NCBI RefSeq assembly: GCF_010093535.1 | Contig: NW_022985162.1 | Location: forward strand, 3,067,856 to 3,131,855 | DNA: 64,000 bases | Direction: 5' to 3' | Origin: Lindgomyces ingoldianus | Taxonomy: Eukaryota; Ascomycota; Dothideomycetes; Pleosporales; Lindgomycetaceae | In this document: positions 1-11,733 of the stretch, one piece after another | How positions within the stretch are numbered: position 1 is the first letter of the stretch | How the letters are laid out: each line of letters begins with the position of its first letter | The notes under the pieces: model-generated | The model's input: only the letters and a program-made list of their open reading frames with translations | Databases searched by the model: none | What the model was told of the DNA's origin: nothing | Program-made: the position numbers and the translations under genes

Positions 1-599
1 CGGCGAACAAAAGTGTTGTTGATGGCGAGATGTTCGGTGCCGTTGTGTTGAGTTTCGATGTTATACCTAGGCGGAACCTATGGGGATGCCATCCCACGAT
101 TGTGCGGTAAGTGGAAAGAGGATAGGTTCTCTTGCGTGAGGCCTTAGGGGGCTCGAAGGCGTGGCAGGGTAGGACGACGGAGGGATTTGGGAGGGCCGTA
201 GGCGAGGTTCGTAGAGTAGGCGCTTCGAGAGTAGTATTCGGTAGAGAGATCTATGTCTTTTTGCGCGAGGAGAGGCATGATTTTATGGTGTTGGGAGTGG
301 GGTTGACGCGTGAATGTCGAGTTCCTCAGGGGAACGATAAGAGGGTTTTACTAGAGCTAATTTCAGTAAGATATTTTACTATTGACAAGAAGTAGGATTA
401 TTACCACAGACTAAACCTCGAAAACGAAGAGGGAGACAAACCTCCAACGCTAGCCGTATCCGGCTAATACGGCACGTGACTATTCCCTTAGCGCGTTTCC
501 GCGTCCTGCCTCCATCGCGTCATCCTCATGCCTCATCGCATCGACTCAACGCAACCACATTGTCTCACACAACAACTCCAACCGTCTAATTCAACCGCA
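1..599. other. Left edge, no firmly supported gene
   Basis: No gene can be supported with confidence. A plus-strand open frame at 132-395 (87 aa) has no recognisable domain. On the minus strand an ATG at 276-278 opens a 44-codon frame with more protein-like composition, so a divergent gene could leave the window leftwards, but I cannot define its exons. The stretch just before 600 would hold the promoter of the PC4 gene; I see no distinct motif in it. Confidence 0.3.
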
Positions 600-1266
600 A
601 TGGCTGGCAGCGGCTCCAAGCGAGGCGGCTTTCAGAAAGGTGGAGCACCTAAGTTCGGAGCAAGGAAACGCTCCTACGCCGAACGCGACGACCCCGCTTC
701 CCACCGCTCCAAGAAAGTGAAGGCAGAAGAGGACGGAGAAACCGAGACTGGATCCCTCGTGCCAAAGCTCGAAGAAGATGACGATGGCAACCAATATGTT
801 CCTGTATGTACAGCACCTTATGTTGTACCACCTGGAAGATTTCATAATTGACTAGTTGGCTGGGCTGGCTAACAAGCGGATTAGTTGAACGCTAGAGGCA
901 CCCGCCGAGCTACCGTCAGTGAGTTTAAGAAGAAGACGTTTGTTAACATTCGCGAGTTCTGGGAAAATGATGTGGGGGTGATGTTGCCGGGGAAAAAGGT
1001 TAGGGTGTTTAATACCTATCTTTGAGGAAGAAGATAGCTGACTTCTACAGGGGATTGCGCTCTCGATTGACCAGTATAATGCCCTCTTGGCTGCGGCACC
1101 GCTTCTTGAATCTCTTCTGGCTAAACAGGGGGAGATAATTGTCCGGCCGGATTATAGTGGTGTGCCTGATGCAGCGACGGCTGATGATGAGGATGAGGAA
1201 AAGCGGGATAAGGAGGATGAGAAGCTAGTGGAAAAAGACGACGAAGTTGAAGATGAGGAAGGGTGA
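600..1266 (+). CDS. SUB1: PC4/Sub1-type transcriptional coactivator
   Basis: This three-exon gene encodes a 177-residue ssDNA-binding transcriptional coactivator of the PC4 (p15)/Sub1 family, a nuclear factor of RNA polymerase II transcription. Exons are 600-803, 885-998 and 1051-1266, with introns GTATGT..TTAG and GTTAGG..ACAG; both junctions keep the frame. The first ~65 residues are a basic/acidic disordered arm rich in Lys, Arg, Glu and Asp. The PC4 fold follows (about residues 70-140), with the hallmark stretches RRATVSEFKKKTFVNIREFW, then a Gly/Lys turn, then IALSIDQYNALL. The tail is very acidic. An upstream in-frame ATG at 528 would add 24 residues that do not look conserved; ATG 600 was chosen because the family-like basic arm starts there. 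It is much shorter than yeast Sub1 but normal for filamentous fungi. The family call is firm; the exact start is less so. Confidence 0.9.
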
Positions 1267-2557
1267 AACAATGAGGCGACGCTGTATAAATAGTACAATG
1301 ATGGCGTTATCGGTCCGGTAGGTGCTGAGTTATATATTATGGGTATACCGGTGGGTTTCAAGATACGGCTACTTCAATGGATGTATTCTCTCAATCCTGC
1401 AGTGCAAGTTTTGGGTGGCATCCCACGACTTGTAAGGCTTCTTTCTCATCCGTATCAAGACGACGTCCTCTACGTCTCTCCGTTTCATGGATGCACTTGT
1501 TCACTTATATTCTCCGCAACCTTAACTTTATAATTTCCCAAGTATGATAGAGTGGGTGCTCTCCATGACTAACTCACCCTTCCATTTATCAGTTCAATTC
1601 AACACATCACCCGCGCAGGGCACTACTAGATTGCAGGCTTATTCTCCTCGCGCCGAGAGGTTCGCCAGGTTCATGAGGAAGCCATGTGTCCTGATAATTT
1701 CAATTTCTAATTCTGGCAACCCTCAACTCATTTTCCAAAAAGAGCCGTCATATGAACTTGGAACTTATGTTTCTGGGAAGAGATTTCCACGTACTCAACT
1801 ACGACATCTTCTCCAGTATTTCCGCGCATACAGCATTCCAATTAGTGACCTGAGGGAAGAATCCCGCATGAAAGGAATTAAATAACCAGAGCGGTGAACA
1901 GGTCTGGTGGCATGAAGCAAAAATCGGTCCCTTTCAACCCATGAGGTAGCCCCCCCTTGCATTTAGAACCTCGGATTAACACTCGTCATCATGGTTAGGA
2001 TTTCAAATACCAGAGACCACCCAGAAAGCTTATAAACCGTTAGAGCAATCGATTTGCGGGACACGATAGGACTCCCTAGAAGCCATGGGTAGACTGCATC
2101 GCTCTTTTCGTGATGTGTGCTGTACACACCCTTTTCAAGTTCAGGAGTGGAGTCACATGCACGGTTCTCGAAGGAGTTTTTATTCCCTACTATCCGGCTC
2201 CTTCGGTAGGAATGGGAAGGGAGAAGTATTTAGGGGATCTAGTTTGAGTTTATGTACTGAATGATAGGTCTTGGAACTTAAAGTTTCGGCAATTAGGAAG
2301 TGAGCCACGATGAATAGAAGTTAATATAGGCATTGTATATAAAATTGAACGTAGTGAAGTTGATAGGCTAGCTCCAGGAGGGATACTGATTTTGACTGTA
2401 GAATCGGAGGGCCTACAAAAGAACATTGACAGGGATACCGCGGCTTTCAACTCGTCCTTGAATTAAGAAGAGGGTTGCAAGGATGCTAAAATCCTGTCCC
2501 AAATCGTATTACTACATTCCGCCGCAATGCCAATATGTATGGGGGGTATCAACCTTC
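1267..2557. other. Intergenic, no supported gene
   Basis: This holds the 3' flank of the PC4 gene and the convergent 3' end of the next gene. The largest open frame (1544-1885, 113 aa) has no recognised domain. Around 2090-2220 the text (ending in a GCACGGTTCTCG-like run and a stem-like CCCTACTATCC..GGTAGG) faintly recalls the 3' part of organellar introns, but no domain V hairpin can be drawn. I therefore do not call it. Confidence 0.3.
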
Positions 2558-4680
2558 TCAGATCAACCCCGCAGCAATGGACCCCAAATACCTCGTCGCA
2601 ACCGTAACAGCAATAGCCAACGGCACACTCACCTCCGCCGTCAACCCCATCACAGCTCCAAATGCCACCTCCCCTGTGCATCCCGTCAGTGTTTCCAGAG
2701 CCTTCCCGATGCAAAGCCCCATCGTATCCAAAACCTGCGACCCACTTTCCTTCGACACCAAATCCGTGTTCACCGTAATCAACACCGCGAGAATATCCCC
2801 ACAGCCAAGCCCACAAAACCCATTATCAACATAACAACCCGCATGCGAGGCAAATGCCTTGGCGGCCAGCGAGTCGCACGACTCCTTGCAGGTTTCTAGT
2901 GCCGGAACGAGTGCGCGCTGGAGACAGCTCATAGTACCCCATATAAAGCTCTGACCTGCGGGCGTGAAAAACGCTCGATTTCTATCAAACGCAAGACAAT
3001 TCTTCCTACCGTACCTAACCGGATATCCCTCTGCCCCACATCCTAACTGGGCTTCTGCACACGTAGTATAGAAGTCACAACTCTTTGGTGGGGGATTCTT
3101 GCAAGATGGTTGGCACATCGGATCAGTAGGACAGGATTCGCAGTCCCCGCATTTGTCGCAGTCAGCGTCACCGACTTTCTCGACGACGAGTGACGAGTCA
3201 TAGAGGTTGTCTGCGACATTCGAGACGCCAATGTCGTAGGAGACGCTTTTAGTATTTGTGGGGACTTGGAGGGAGAGAGTGAATATGTCGGTGGCACCGC
3301 TCGCATCGAAGGCGCCGAGACCGAGGGCGTTCATGCTGTTAGTGATTGTGACAAAGGCGCCCGTGTCGGAGCGGATGGTTATGGAGTAGTAGTCGTTGAA
3401 CTGGGTTCTGGGAAAGATTAGCATGGGTGCAAAGGAGCATGTTAGGATACTGTAGCGCACCCGAAGAAACCACCTGGGACTTCCGAGGTGATGAAGCGGT
3501 ATTTGATATACACGTTCTTGGTGGATGGGCGCACAGGGAAGCTGTTGCTGGCTTTTTGGATCAAGAATTGACCGTTGGTGTTGACAACTAATGTCGTATC
3601 ACGCTTGATCTTTACGGACTGTTGTAGAGTTCCACCAGTCCACCCTTCAGTGCCATTAGCAACTTCGAGGCTCGCACCAGGCTTGGGAGTGATATATGGG
3701 ATGAGCTTCAGGGTGACCTGCACGGCGGTTGGTGCAACCCCGTTGACTGCGATGGAATTATCGCCGGTCCTAGCCACAAGACTAATAGTTGTTCCAGGGA
3801 GGTTTGGCAGCGTACATTTGCCGGAGGCATCTGTGGTGCAGGATCCGGTAAGGCCTGGGTATATAGTTGCATTGGCTTCAACGTGAACCCCGCTGGCTGG
3901 ACTATCATCTGGGTTGAGAACCAGAATGGGCATATCAACGCTACCAAAATGCAGCTCATAGGACTTGATAATAGGTGAGCCATAAGTATCGAGAGCAAAT
4001 ATTGAGAGAAGAAGGTAGTCTTTCGAGAATCCGGTGAACGAGACTCTATCAGGGCTAACAGTGATACCCTCCACCACAGGCTCGAAGTTTGCAAAGGCTG
4101 CAGTTTGGTTCTGGTTGAATTTGGAGCAGGAGACTATGTCAATTGAGAACGGTGAATTCTTTTTGTTGAAGGTGTACTCTGAGACCCCCTTCAATTGAAT
4201 CTTGGGTTCACATGGGGCGGGAGTCGGGTTTGTCGAATTCTTTGGCGGTCCAGTTCCGGTAGGGTATATTCCTGACAATGTGGTATTGTGCATGCCGTAG
4301 ATGGGAGTACTATGAGCATAGCTATTCCCAGTCTTCGTAACACTCGTTGTCTTGGTGCATTTCGTTTCGCCAGAGAAGTGGTAGCCAGAGCTGTACGTAT
4401 ATTCGTATGGCTTGTTGCTCCGATCAAAGCACGAGGAGTACTCGCTTGGGATTGGGAACGGGTGCTCAGAAACCGCAGCGCTGTGGACTGAATATCCATA
4501 TGGACTTGGTTCGTGAGTAGCTTCTCCCATAGACCCATATACAGTTTCCGTGACAAGGACCGTGATTTGAGCAGCACTGTCACATTCGCTGCTGGGATTC
4601 AAATCATTCGCAGATGATAAAAACGAGAGACATGCGAAAATAACGAGACTTGCAAGGGAATGGCTTTCGAAGCGAACCAT
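2558..4680 (-). CDS. Secreted cysteine-rich surface protein, unrecognised family
   Basis: Two exons on the minus strand, 4680-3461 and 3407-2558, give 689 residues. The 53-nt intron (GTGCGC..CCCAG) restores a clean reading from the PGGFFG turn into TQFNDYYSITI. Without it both frames stop at once. Residues 1-24 form a signal peptide (basic start, hydrophobic core, SSA end). The next ~100 residues are Ser/Thr/Pro/Tyr-rich, typical of a glycosylated wall region. The middle is beta-rich, with a carboxypeptidase-like Ig-type stretch (GVHVEANATIYPG) followed by a jelly-roll-like part with an FNDYYS motif. The C-terminal third has about 20 Cys, including closely spaced CDKCGDCESC. The last ~35 residues are hydrophobic and could be a GPI-anchor signal or membrane tail. 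I do not recognise a named family. A cell-surface or adhesion role is inference from layout alone. Confidence 0.75.
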
Positions 4681-6475
4681 GTTTGTGGTAACACGTCAAG
4701 TACAAAAGAATGTGAAGATGAGTAAATGAACGTCGGTGGGAATGTGTGTTGTACTGGAAATTGGGTAGGGTTTAACATCGTGAAGTTCCACAGCCTCAGG
4801 GGTATGCAGGCAACGAGCTGAATGCAGCTTTAGTTATTCCATCTTATTGTTGTCGCCGTCGACATATGCACGTCTCCACAGCGCGTATGGATTGGTTGGC
4901 AAAACTGAAGGATTCAAGCCTCGAAAGCCACAGACCGGTCACAAGCCGGGGGTCGAAAGAAAAACCACAGATTCGCCTAAACGGGAGATTTCAGGTCCGA
5001 GATCTCCTGATGGTAATCCGGTGCGTCAATATTCAGACTTATCCTTGTAACTGGATGGCTGGGTTTCGCAAAATTGAGCAGATCATATCCTCAGCTGCAT
5101 CATGGTCATGACGCCACCGGACTGTCTTAAGATCCTTGGCCGGAGAGACCAGTTAAAACCTATGAGATAATGAGTGCGTTGCGATACGGGTTTAGGAGGG
5201 ATTGCCATAGTGGTAGGAGCACGGTTTCTAAACCCTTGGCGGCGTTACGTGGACTGCACGTTACCGCCTTGAGCTGCTCATTGGTAAGGAATTCTACAGC
5301 CTGCTAAAAAGTTACGGAAACCAGAGAGATATTTTAGAAGCATACAAGCTCCTACCATCAGACCCTCCCATGTGAGCCGACATGTAGCAGCTCGAACAAG
5401 AAACTAGATTTCTATAAAGGAAAGTCTAGTCGATATGTGAAGAGCGCAACCTACTTATAGGTAGCCTCTCCATGGGACAGACTTGTAGCGGCTTTGAGAT
5501 GATAAGACTCCCACAAAACAACAGAAAATATTGCTTTGCATGGAATACGGAACTATGAGGTAGATGATAGAGTGAGAGACTGAAGGTGAGATCAAACAAT
5601 GCGATTAGACCCATAGTATGGAAATTTTGGATATAACGTATGAAGCGGAGGCATAGTTGTTGAGAGAAAGGAGAAGAGAATGGGAGGAGATTCGGGAAGG
5701 CTACGCACGAGCCTTCGGACTTAAGATCTCCGAACGGATCTATTTAGAAGACGATAGTTCCGCGACCCTTCACACCTCTCCATCGCGTTCCGCGCATCCT
5801 AGCTGTGCATTAGGACTATCAATTCTCTTCAAGACCTTCCTCATCAAATTTCTCTCACCCGCGTCAGTGGCCCGTTCAGTGCGTCAATCTCCACTCCTCA
5901 GGGGTTTCTTTCCCTGTCTTCATACTGCCTCGGTTGTTCACTGAGATCGCCCAACCTCACACCATCCGTCATTAGTGGGTTGTTAACAATGTCAACCATG
6001 GAAATAACTCGAAACCGCTGCCCTCGGGCTTCCCGTTTCCAAATATGTTAGTTTCCATGAACAGTTTAGCTAAGTGTGGGGACGACACTTGTCATGATGA
6101 CGACTGCGAGTTGCCGATGTTATGCTCCCCGTCCTAGATCTTCCTGCATCTTAGTCTAGAGTTCATTAAAATCCTGCCCGTGCTTATCTTCATGCCACAC
6201 TCGTACGATATCAACTTATAAATCACGATGCGAAGCTAGAAGCAGCACCCGAGGGATCGATATCCGTCCCGCCACGTCCCGTATGCATAGTCGATCGGTA
6301 GTTCATTCAAGCTTTCTTAAGGAGCTTCATTGAGGTCTTGCACTCTCTGAAAGGTGTGGGCGCCTTACAAGTCGAAACAGTTCTTCCGGGCCTTTTCCAG
6401 AAGGAAAACTCCTGAAGACGACAAAGCGTTTGCCGTTAATCATCAGGAGTGTTGACATATCGTATAGTGTATCCC
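4681..6475. other. Intergenic, no supported gene
   Basis: No open frame here has a recognisable domain. Frames of 60-95 codons at 4847-5111, 5426-5614 and 5657-5944 look random. The sequence just after 4680 should contain the promoter of the secreted-protein gene. The 6380-6450 segment may hold the remains of the aquaporin N-terminus: a frame ending in KTTKRLPLIIRS resembles the region before helix 1 in fungal aquaporins, but it is out of frame with the rest. Confidence 0.35.
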
Positions 6476-7473
6476 GGTATCGCTTCGACGGCATCCTTCT
6501 TTTTGAACGAAACGGAACCGGCTTTCGGATCGCTCCTCCAGATAGGTTTGGTAAATAAATGCAGTTAGAACTCCTTCTGCGCAGTGTATTGAATCCTAAT
6601 AGGCATATGCATTCGGCATTGCTTTCGCCATCATTACCTGCGCACCTACTTCGGGTGGGCATTTCAATCCCGCCATCACGCTTTGCTTTGCCTTCTGGCA
6701 AGGCTTTCCATGGAAGAAGGTCCTGTATTATCTCTTTGCGCAAATTTTCGGGGCCTTCATGGCTGGATTGGTCCTGATGGGCCAATACCACGAACAAATT
6801 TCGGCTTTTACTACGAGATCTATCGCCGCAGGAAAGGGAACTGTCTACAACGGTGGTCCAGCGAGTATTCTCTGTACCTTTCCTGGGGAAACTCAGAATA
6901 ACCTTGGATATCTCTTCCTTATCGAATGGTTCGTTGATAGCTTCATCGTAAGTCCACCCGTATATGTATTCAGATATTCTTGGCCACCCAGAGACTGAGA
7001 GTTGATTAGGGCATCGTAATTTGGGCCTCACTTGACCCAGCCAATCCATTCGTATCCCCACATTCAGCGCCCTTTGTTATTGGTCTTGCATATGCGAAGT
7101 ACGCCATCCTCCCCCTATAGCTGACCGTCCGCTGACATTCGGTAGTATGATATGGGGCTTCGCAAATATATACATTTCAACCAATCTTGCTCGTGATCTC
7201 GGCACTCGAATCGTAGCTGCTATCTGGTTTGGCGGTGAAGCCTTCTCTTACAAGAACTATAGCTGGATCGCTATGCTTGTGAATATCCCAGCGACCTTCT
7301 TTGCGACGGCGTACTATGAATTTCTTATGAGAGATAGCTTGAAGAAAATTGGAAAGGGGAATGCGGTTAATGCGGGTGGTGAGGTGGGCTTGGCGAAGCA
7401 CCTGAGTAAGACAGGCTGGCCGATCGAGGACGGAGCAACAGAGGTTTTGAGGAAGCAAGAGACGAATGTTTAG
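6476..7473 (+). CDS. Aquaporin (MIP family), 5' end damaged or missing
   Basis: This encodes most of a fungal aquaporin, a membrane channel for water or small solutes. Exons are ..6550, 6603-6947, 7010-7098 and 7146-7473, joined by introns of 52, 62 and 47 nt with good splice sites. The protein runs from a loop ending LLQIGL through AYAFGIAFAIITCAPTSGG into HFNPAI (first NPA motif), then FPWKK, MGQYHEQ and VYNGGPASILC. The second half carries TNLARDLGTR, where the second NPA box reads NLA, followed by the last helix and YEFLMRDSLKKIGKG. The residues after the second box (ARD, then the Arg of GTR) are kept. What is missing is the start. The frame from 6476 has a stop upstream at about 6437 with no ATG between, and only 25 bases separate it from a possible N-terminal remnant, so transmembrane helix 1 appears lost. 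It may be a recent pseudogene. Confidence 0.75.
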
Positions 7474-8529
7474 TTGCGGGTTGAATGGCAAGGCTTGGCT
7501 GGTAACCTTGTTTGATAGGGTTGGGAGGGGAATCTGTATGTATACAAGCTCCTGCCGGAGTCATTTCTACCTTGGGCGAAGTTGTGTGCAGTGGATGAAA
7601 GCGGGAATTTTGGGAGGGATTTTGGGGAGGTATACAATATATGAATCAAGATAGCCGACTTGGTCACTCTAAGGTTTACTTATCTTCGGACAGTGAATAC
7701 CTAGGGCCTTGGTACTTTTGGTTAGTCAGCATCACTACTCGCCTGGGGATAGGCTGCTCCCAGGCTTGCTGCCTAGTTACGTTCGTTCTCTCCTCTCTAC
7801 ATTAGATGTAACCCGGAAGGCTCTCCGGTTAACTCAAGACCTGGATCCTCTCGCCTGTATATATACTACATGGCCCCTCAGTCTCATCACAACACAATAC
7901 ATTGCTTCACAAATGCTCTTTTACCCCCTTCCAAGCTGATATAAGGGGATAGTTTTAGCCTCGTAATCCTGTTATACTCATAGCTTCTCACGATACTCAC
8001 TCATTTGCGCAGTCAGTGCCATCAAACGCTGCGACTTCGGTACAATCACTTCTCAAACGTTCTGATGTAATTCACGCCTAGGTCGCACGTTTGTCCATGT
8101 GATGCGCCCTGGGACCTAATGTGGAACATAGCAGGGGTAATTTAGGATATATATTGGCACCCTGCTCGACGCTCCTCCCAATTCTAGCTACAGATTTGAT
8201 GGGCAGACTCTACTCCAGTCATGTTCCGCATTGACAGTAGGCCACGAAGTCGGCGCTTAGGCGCTGACCCGAACGTCCAGGGTCTTGGTTGGGATCTTTT
8301 CTAGTCTGTTGTTAGAGAAAGTCTTAGGGAGGATCTAAGGGTCTCTAAGGGCGAATGCAGCAAATTGGCGAAATCCTATTCTCTAGACTAAGTAAACAAG
8401 GTGACTAAATTTATTAGCCATAATAATATTATTCTAAAAGAAAGAAAAGATCCAATAGACTACCAAATACCTTCTCCTTGTATTACACATGTACGGGTTT
8501 ATTTAAAGGGCTGTGACTACGGCGCGTTA
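7474..8529. other. Intergenic, no supported gene
   Basis: This is the 3' flank of the aquaporin gene and the 5' side of an ATPase relic. The small open frames (60-76 codons) show no domain, and no repeat or RNA gene was recognised. Confidence 0.35.
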
Positions 8530-9661
8530 CGATGCTTCTGCACTAGGGGTTTTTTTTGGCTATCTATCCTACCATTGGCGCTGGTGTTTAGCATAGATAT
8601 CGTTGGGGTCGAAGGTTTGAATGAGCTGGTGATTGCTAAGGATACAACCAATCGGCTTATCATGGACGAAACAAAGACGAGCGTCATCAAGGCAATTGCA
8701 AAAACATATACCGACAACGAAGGGGGACTCTTCTTTAGTGCTGATTCCATCATGAGAGAAGTGAAGGACAACTCCTTTTGTTTCATGGGTCACTAGGAAC
8801 TGGGAAAACAGGTAGGTTTGCGGAATTCGCTGGACCACCTCGCCTTCACCTCGCCACGGCGGATCTATGCCATAAGCCTAAAGATTTAGAGAACGGCATA
8901 ATGGATTTTTGTCAAGTACGTTAACGATTGGGATGGGGTTGCGCTGATCAACGAGGCCGATGTCTATCTTGAAGCCTGCTCTATTAAAAACCTCAAACGG
9001 AATAGTGTTGTCACGAGGAAGCCCCTCTCTACCCCACTACTCATTTTCTGAACTACCCCAACAGTTTACCTTAGTACCCTCAACTACTTCCGAGGTATAC
9101 TATTTCTTACGACTAGCTAAGTGGGTCAATTGATGAAGCTTCCTTGTCCCGGATACATGTGTCCATCGTTTACGAGCGTCTTCATGATAGTACTCCGGCG
9201 CAGATGTGGGATAAATCATTCGTCAAGTTGAAGAACGGTTACAGGCAGGGCAGCCCGATCATCGAGAATGAATAAGATGCGAGGCAATATGTCAAAAAGA
9301 ATGAAGATGTCAGAAACCTGCAGTGGAATGGACGAGAGACATGTAACGGTAAGTTGCATTGCTAGGGCTCTATTATGCCCGGCGATTCCGACAAGAGACT
9401 CAAAGTTCAGCTTTCCGGACGGCAATTGCCCTCGCACTAAACGACAGCAAAGAGGCAAACGAGAAGAAGTCAGCCAACGATGAGTGCCTTTCCCAAGATC
9501 AAAGCAAAGCACCTTTGCACAGGTGGTGAAACTGTCTTCTGGATTTAAGAAGTATATGAAGTCGAGCCATAGCAATTGAGACGAGTCCAAACAAGCGTAC
9601 ATTTACAGAAACCAAGATGATGATGCCGACACACCGAAACGGCAACGAGGTGGAGGCGGAA
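8530..9661 (+). pseudogene. AAA+ ATPase relic, multiple frameshifts and stops
   Basis: Fragments of one fungal AAA+ ATPase can be followed in order on the plus strand while the frame changes. First comes a pre-domain piece (FNELVIAKDT-like, then a KTSVIKAIAKTY helix at 8590-8740). A frame jump leads to EGQLLLFHGSLGTGKT, a Walker A motif at about 8765-8812, and then FAEFAGPPRLHLATADL. Walker B reads VALINEADVYLEACS near 8938-8985, with Asn where the family has Asp. Next come the sensor region (RGILFLTT), then IDEASLSRIHVSIVYERLHD around 9130-9180, and the lid region with DARQYVKKNEDVRNLQWNGR near 9270-9340. A Lys/Arg-rich tail ends near 9661. At least five in-frame stops or shifts break it, so no working protein is expected. 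The order and spacing match the filamentous-fungal AAA family that carries an N-terminal regulatory region. Confidence 0.75.
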
Positions 9662-10548
9662 TGAGTGAAGCCTGGCACAACTTGGCTTGTATAGCTTGTC
9701 GCATTGCGCTCTTGGCACCACAAGCCTGGACTGACCATTATGAAATAGCTCCATGTTTGCATTTAGCTTAGAATATGTCGTTGTAGAAGCTACACTGGCC
9801 AATATTTGTTCCGTCAGCTATCGTTTATGGTGTTCCGCGGCCACGTCCCGTGGTTGGGTACATCGTGGCTTCTTTGATGATCCAATACTTTATTGAAAGA
9901 TTGCAAGGGTCTATTAGCGGATACTCAGAAATAGGAGCGGGCGGACAGTCCCACCCATGCTATCCTTGTCGCAAATGCCTCCACCAACCCTTCCGGTTGG
10001 TAGAACCAGCGGGAGGGGAGACGGCACGTGATCTTGGGCAGCCTCGCCTGCCCTGTCCAGGTGGAGGTGTAATTCACCACCCGCCGACTGTGATGCTTGC
10101 GTCAATGATAGCACCTCTCCGCAGTAAGACTCTACCATCGAGTATGCGACAAAGGTCGCAGCGTCGAGCTCCCGATGCCGAACGGGATTAGCTGCAGGAT
10201 TTCGCGCAGCAGAGCGGCACAGTGACGTAACGCCAGATGTCCGAAACTCGACCATATACCTGTCGCGAAGTTGCGGTCAGCAAATGTCGGGACTCTCACC
10301 ACCAGCGCCAATTGAGCAATCACAGACTCCTATTATTCCGGACTCATAGCCCACGCCGGGTCGCCTGATGCATGTGCCGCTACTTGAATGCCATCATCGC
10401 ACCTGCTTCCTTCCTCGACTCTCCTTCCTTTGATTCTCAACCTCACTTGCCCGACTCGACAACACAACGCACACGACTCAGGTCCCCCCCAGCCTCGCAC
10501 CTTCGACACTGCGTGTGAGCCGCCCAGCTCACCTTCACCCCTGCCGCT
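9662..10548. other. Intergenic, promoter side of the next gene
   Basis: Nothing recognisable is encoded; frames at 9850-10191 and 9914-10255 lie on opposite strands of the same GC-richer DNA and have no domain. A pyrimidine-rich run at about 10400-10540, just before the ATG at 10549, is typical of a fungal 5' leader. Confidence 0.35.
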
Positions 10549-11733
10549 ATGAACTACTCCAATATGATCGAGGAGAAGAACCTCAAAGTACGTACTTTCG
10601 CGACGTTGCATGAGTTAGGCTGACTATGGGCAAGAAAACCTTTATAATAGCCACGCTGTGCTCCACGCTCGTCGGAACCTTCACCTCGTCCATGGGTCTC
10701 TGGGACCGCGTCAACGAGAAACGGCGGCAGAAAAAGAGGGATAGCAAGCAGGACAGCGAGATAAAGCTACTCCGCGAGGAGATCGAGAAGAAAGATAAGG
10801 AGAGCAAGGAGCGCGAGGACGACCGGAAGAAGCGCCCGGCGCAGGACGACGTGGGCGACTCGTTCGAGCGGTCTGGCGCTCTCATACGCCGGCAGTATGA
10901 TGAAGGATACGAGCGGCTAGGTCGGAAGTTCGCCGTCGGAGATCGTGAGCGCTGCCCGAGACTTGACAGTCTACACCACAGCTAATCACTTCATAGACGT
11001 CACGGAGAACCAGCTCCAGGCCCAGATCATCACGCTCCAGCAGACGGTCATTCAGGTCCTCCAGGATGCTCTTTACAACGATCGACAGCTCTCACGCGCC
11101 GACATAGCGAAGCTCGTCGCCGCCTCCAACGCCGCCAGGGACGGTTCGCTCGATGCCCTCCGTGGACAACAGCAACGACTAGCTATCGAAGCTCCTCCGC
11201 AGCGAGCCTTGCCACCCCCGAAGCGTGCCTCTACCGTCGTCGAGGCGGATCCTCTCTTTTGCCGCTACAGCCTCGACCTCCAATATATACCGAAGAAGCC
11301 TTTGGCCGCGTCTTTTGCCCCTGGGGGAGACTGTAGATGCCCGGACTGTGGCGTACGGCTGCCCGTCGACTCGGATGACTTCTGGCAGATTGGCAAACGC
11401 ACACCGATACTCATCTCAGAAGGCGGCTACGAGAAGGAAGTGATGGAGACACGAGAATTCCACCTTGGCCAACGATTCATCTTAAAATGTCATACGGTCG
11501 ACGGCGAATACGCATGCGTGCTCTGCAACAAGCATCGAGACGTAGATGCGCTCTGCCGGACTCCAGAGGCACTGGTGAATCACGTTGGCAGGTTCCACGA
11601 CCTGATAGAACTCGAGAAAGAGCGTGATCTACGAGAGAGGCCATTTCCATTGGCTCTACCACCCCCTGTGCCTTCGCCTCCTTCATCAGCGGCCAGACAG
11701 GTGAAGGAGGTCGAAGTGCTGCAGTATCGGTGA
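10549..11733 (+). CDS. Coiled-coil protein with C-terminal Cys/His motif
   Basis: Three exons (10549-10587, 10635-10944, 10997-11733) encode 361 residues. The first exon gives only MNYSNMIEEKNLK; the 47-nt intron starts GTACGT and ends GGCAAG. An ATG at 10626 could serve as an alternative start. Residues 14-36 (KTFIIATLCSTLVGTFTSS) are hydrophobic and could anchor the protein. Residues ~40-80 are a highly charged coiled coil rich in Lys and Glu. The second intron (10945-10996) joins this to a helical stretch with TENQLQAQIITLQQTVIQVL and LYNDRQLSRADIAKLVAASN. The C-terminal part has CRCPDCGV and later CVLCNKHR..HVGRFH, a likely zinc-binding arrangement. I recognise it as the type of protein conserved among ascomycetes without a named function; I assign none. 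Confidence 0.75.

Noticed and set aside
1890..2220. Possible mitochondrial group II intron or numt fragment (ACGGTTCTCG-like motif and stem-like repeats)
   Set aside because: No domain V hairpin can be paired and no organellar coding sequence is attached; the likeness rests on a few short words. A search with this segment against fungal mitochondrial genomes would decide it.
6327..7061. 244-codon open frame on the minus strand
   Set aside because: It is the antisense of the aquaporin exons, whose plus-strand translation shows the NPA motif and clean splice sites.
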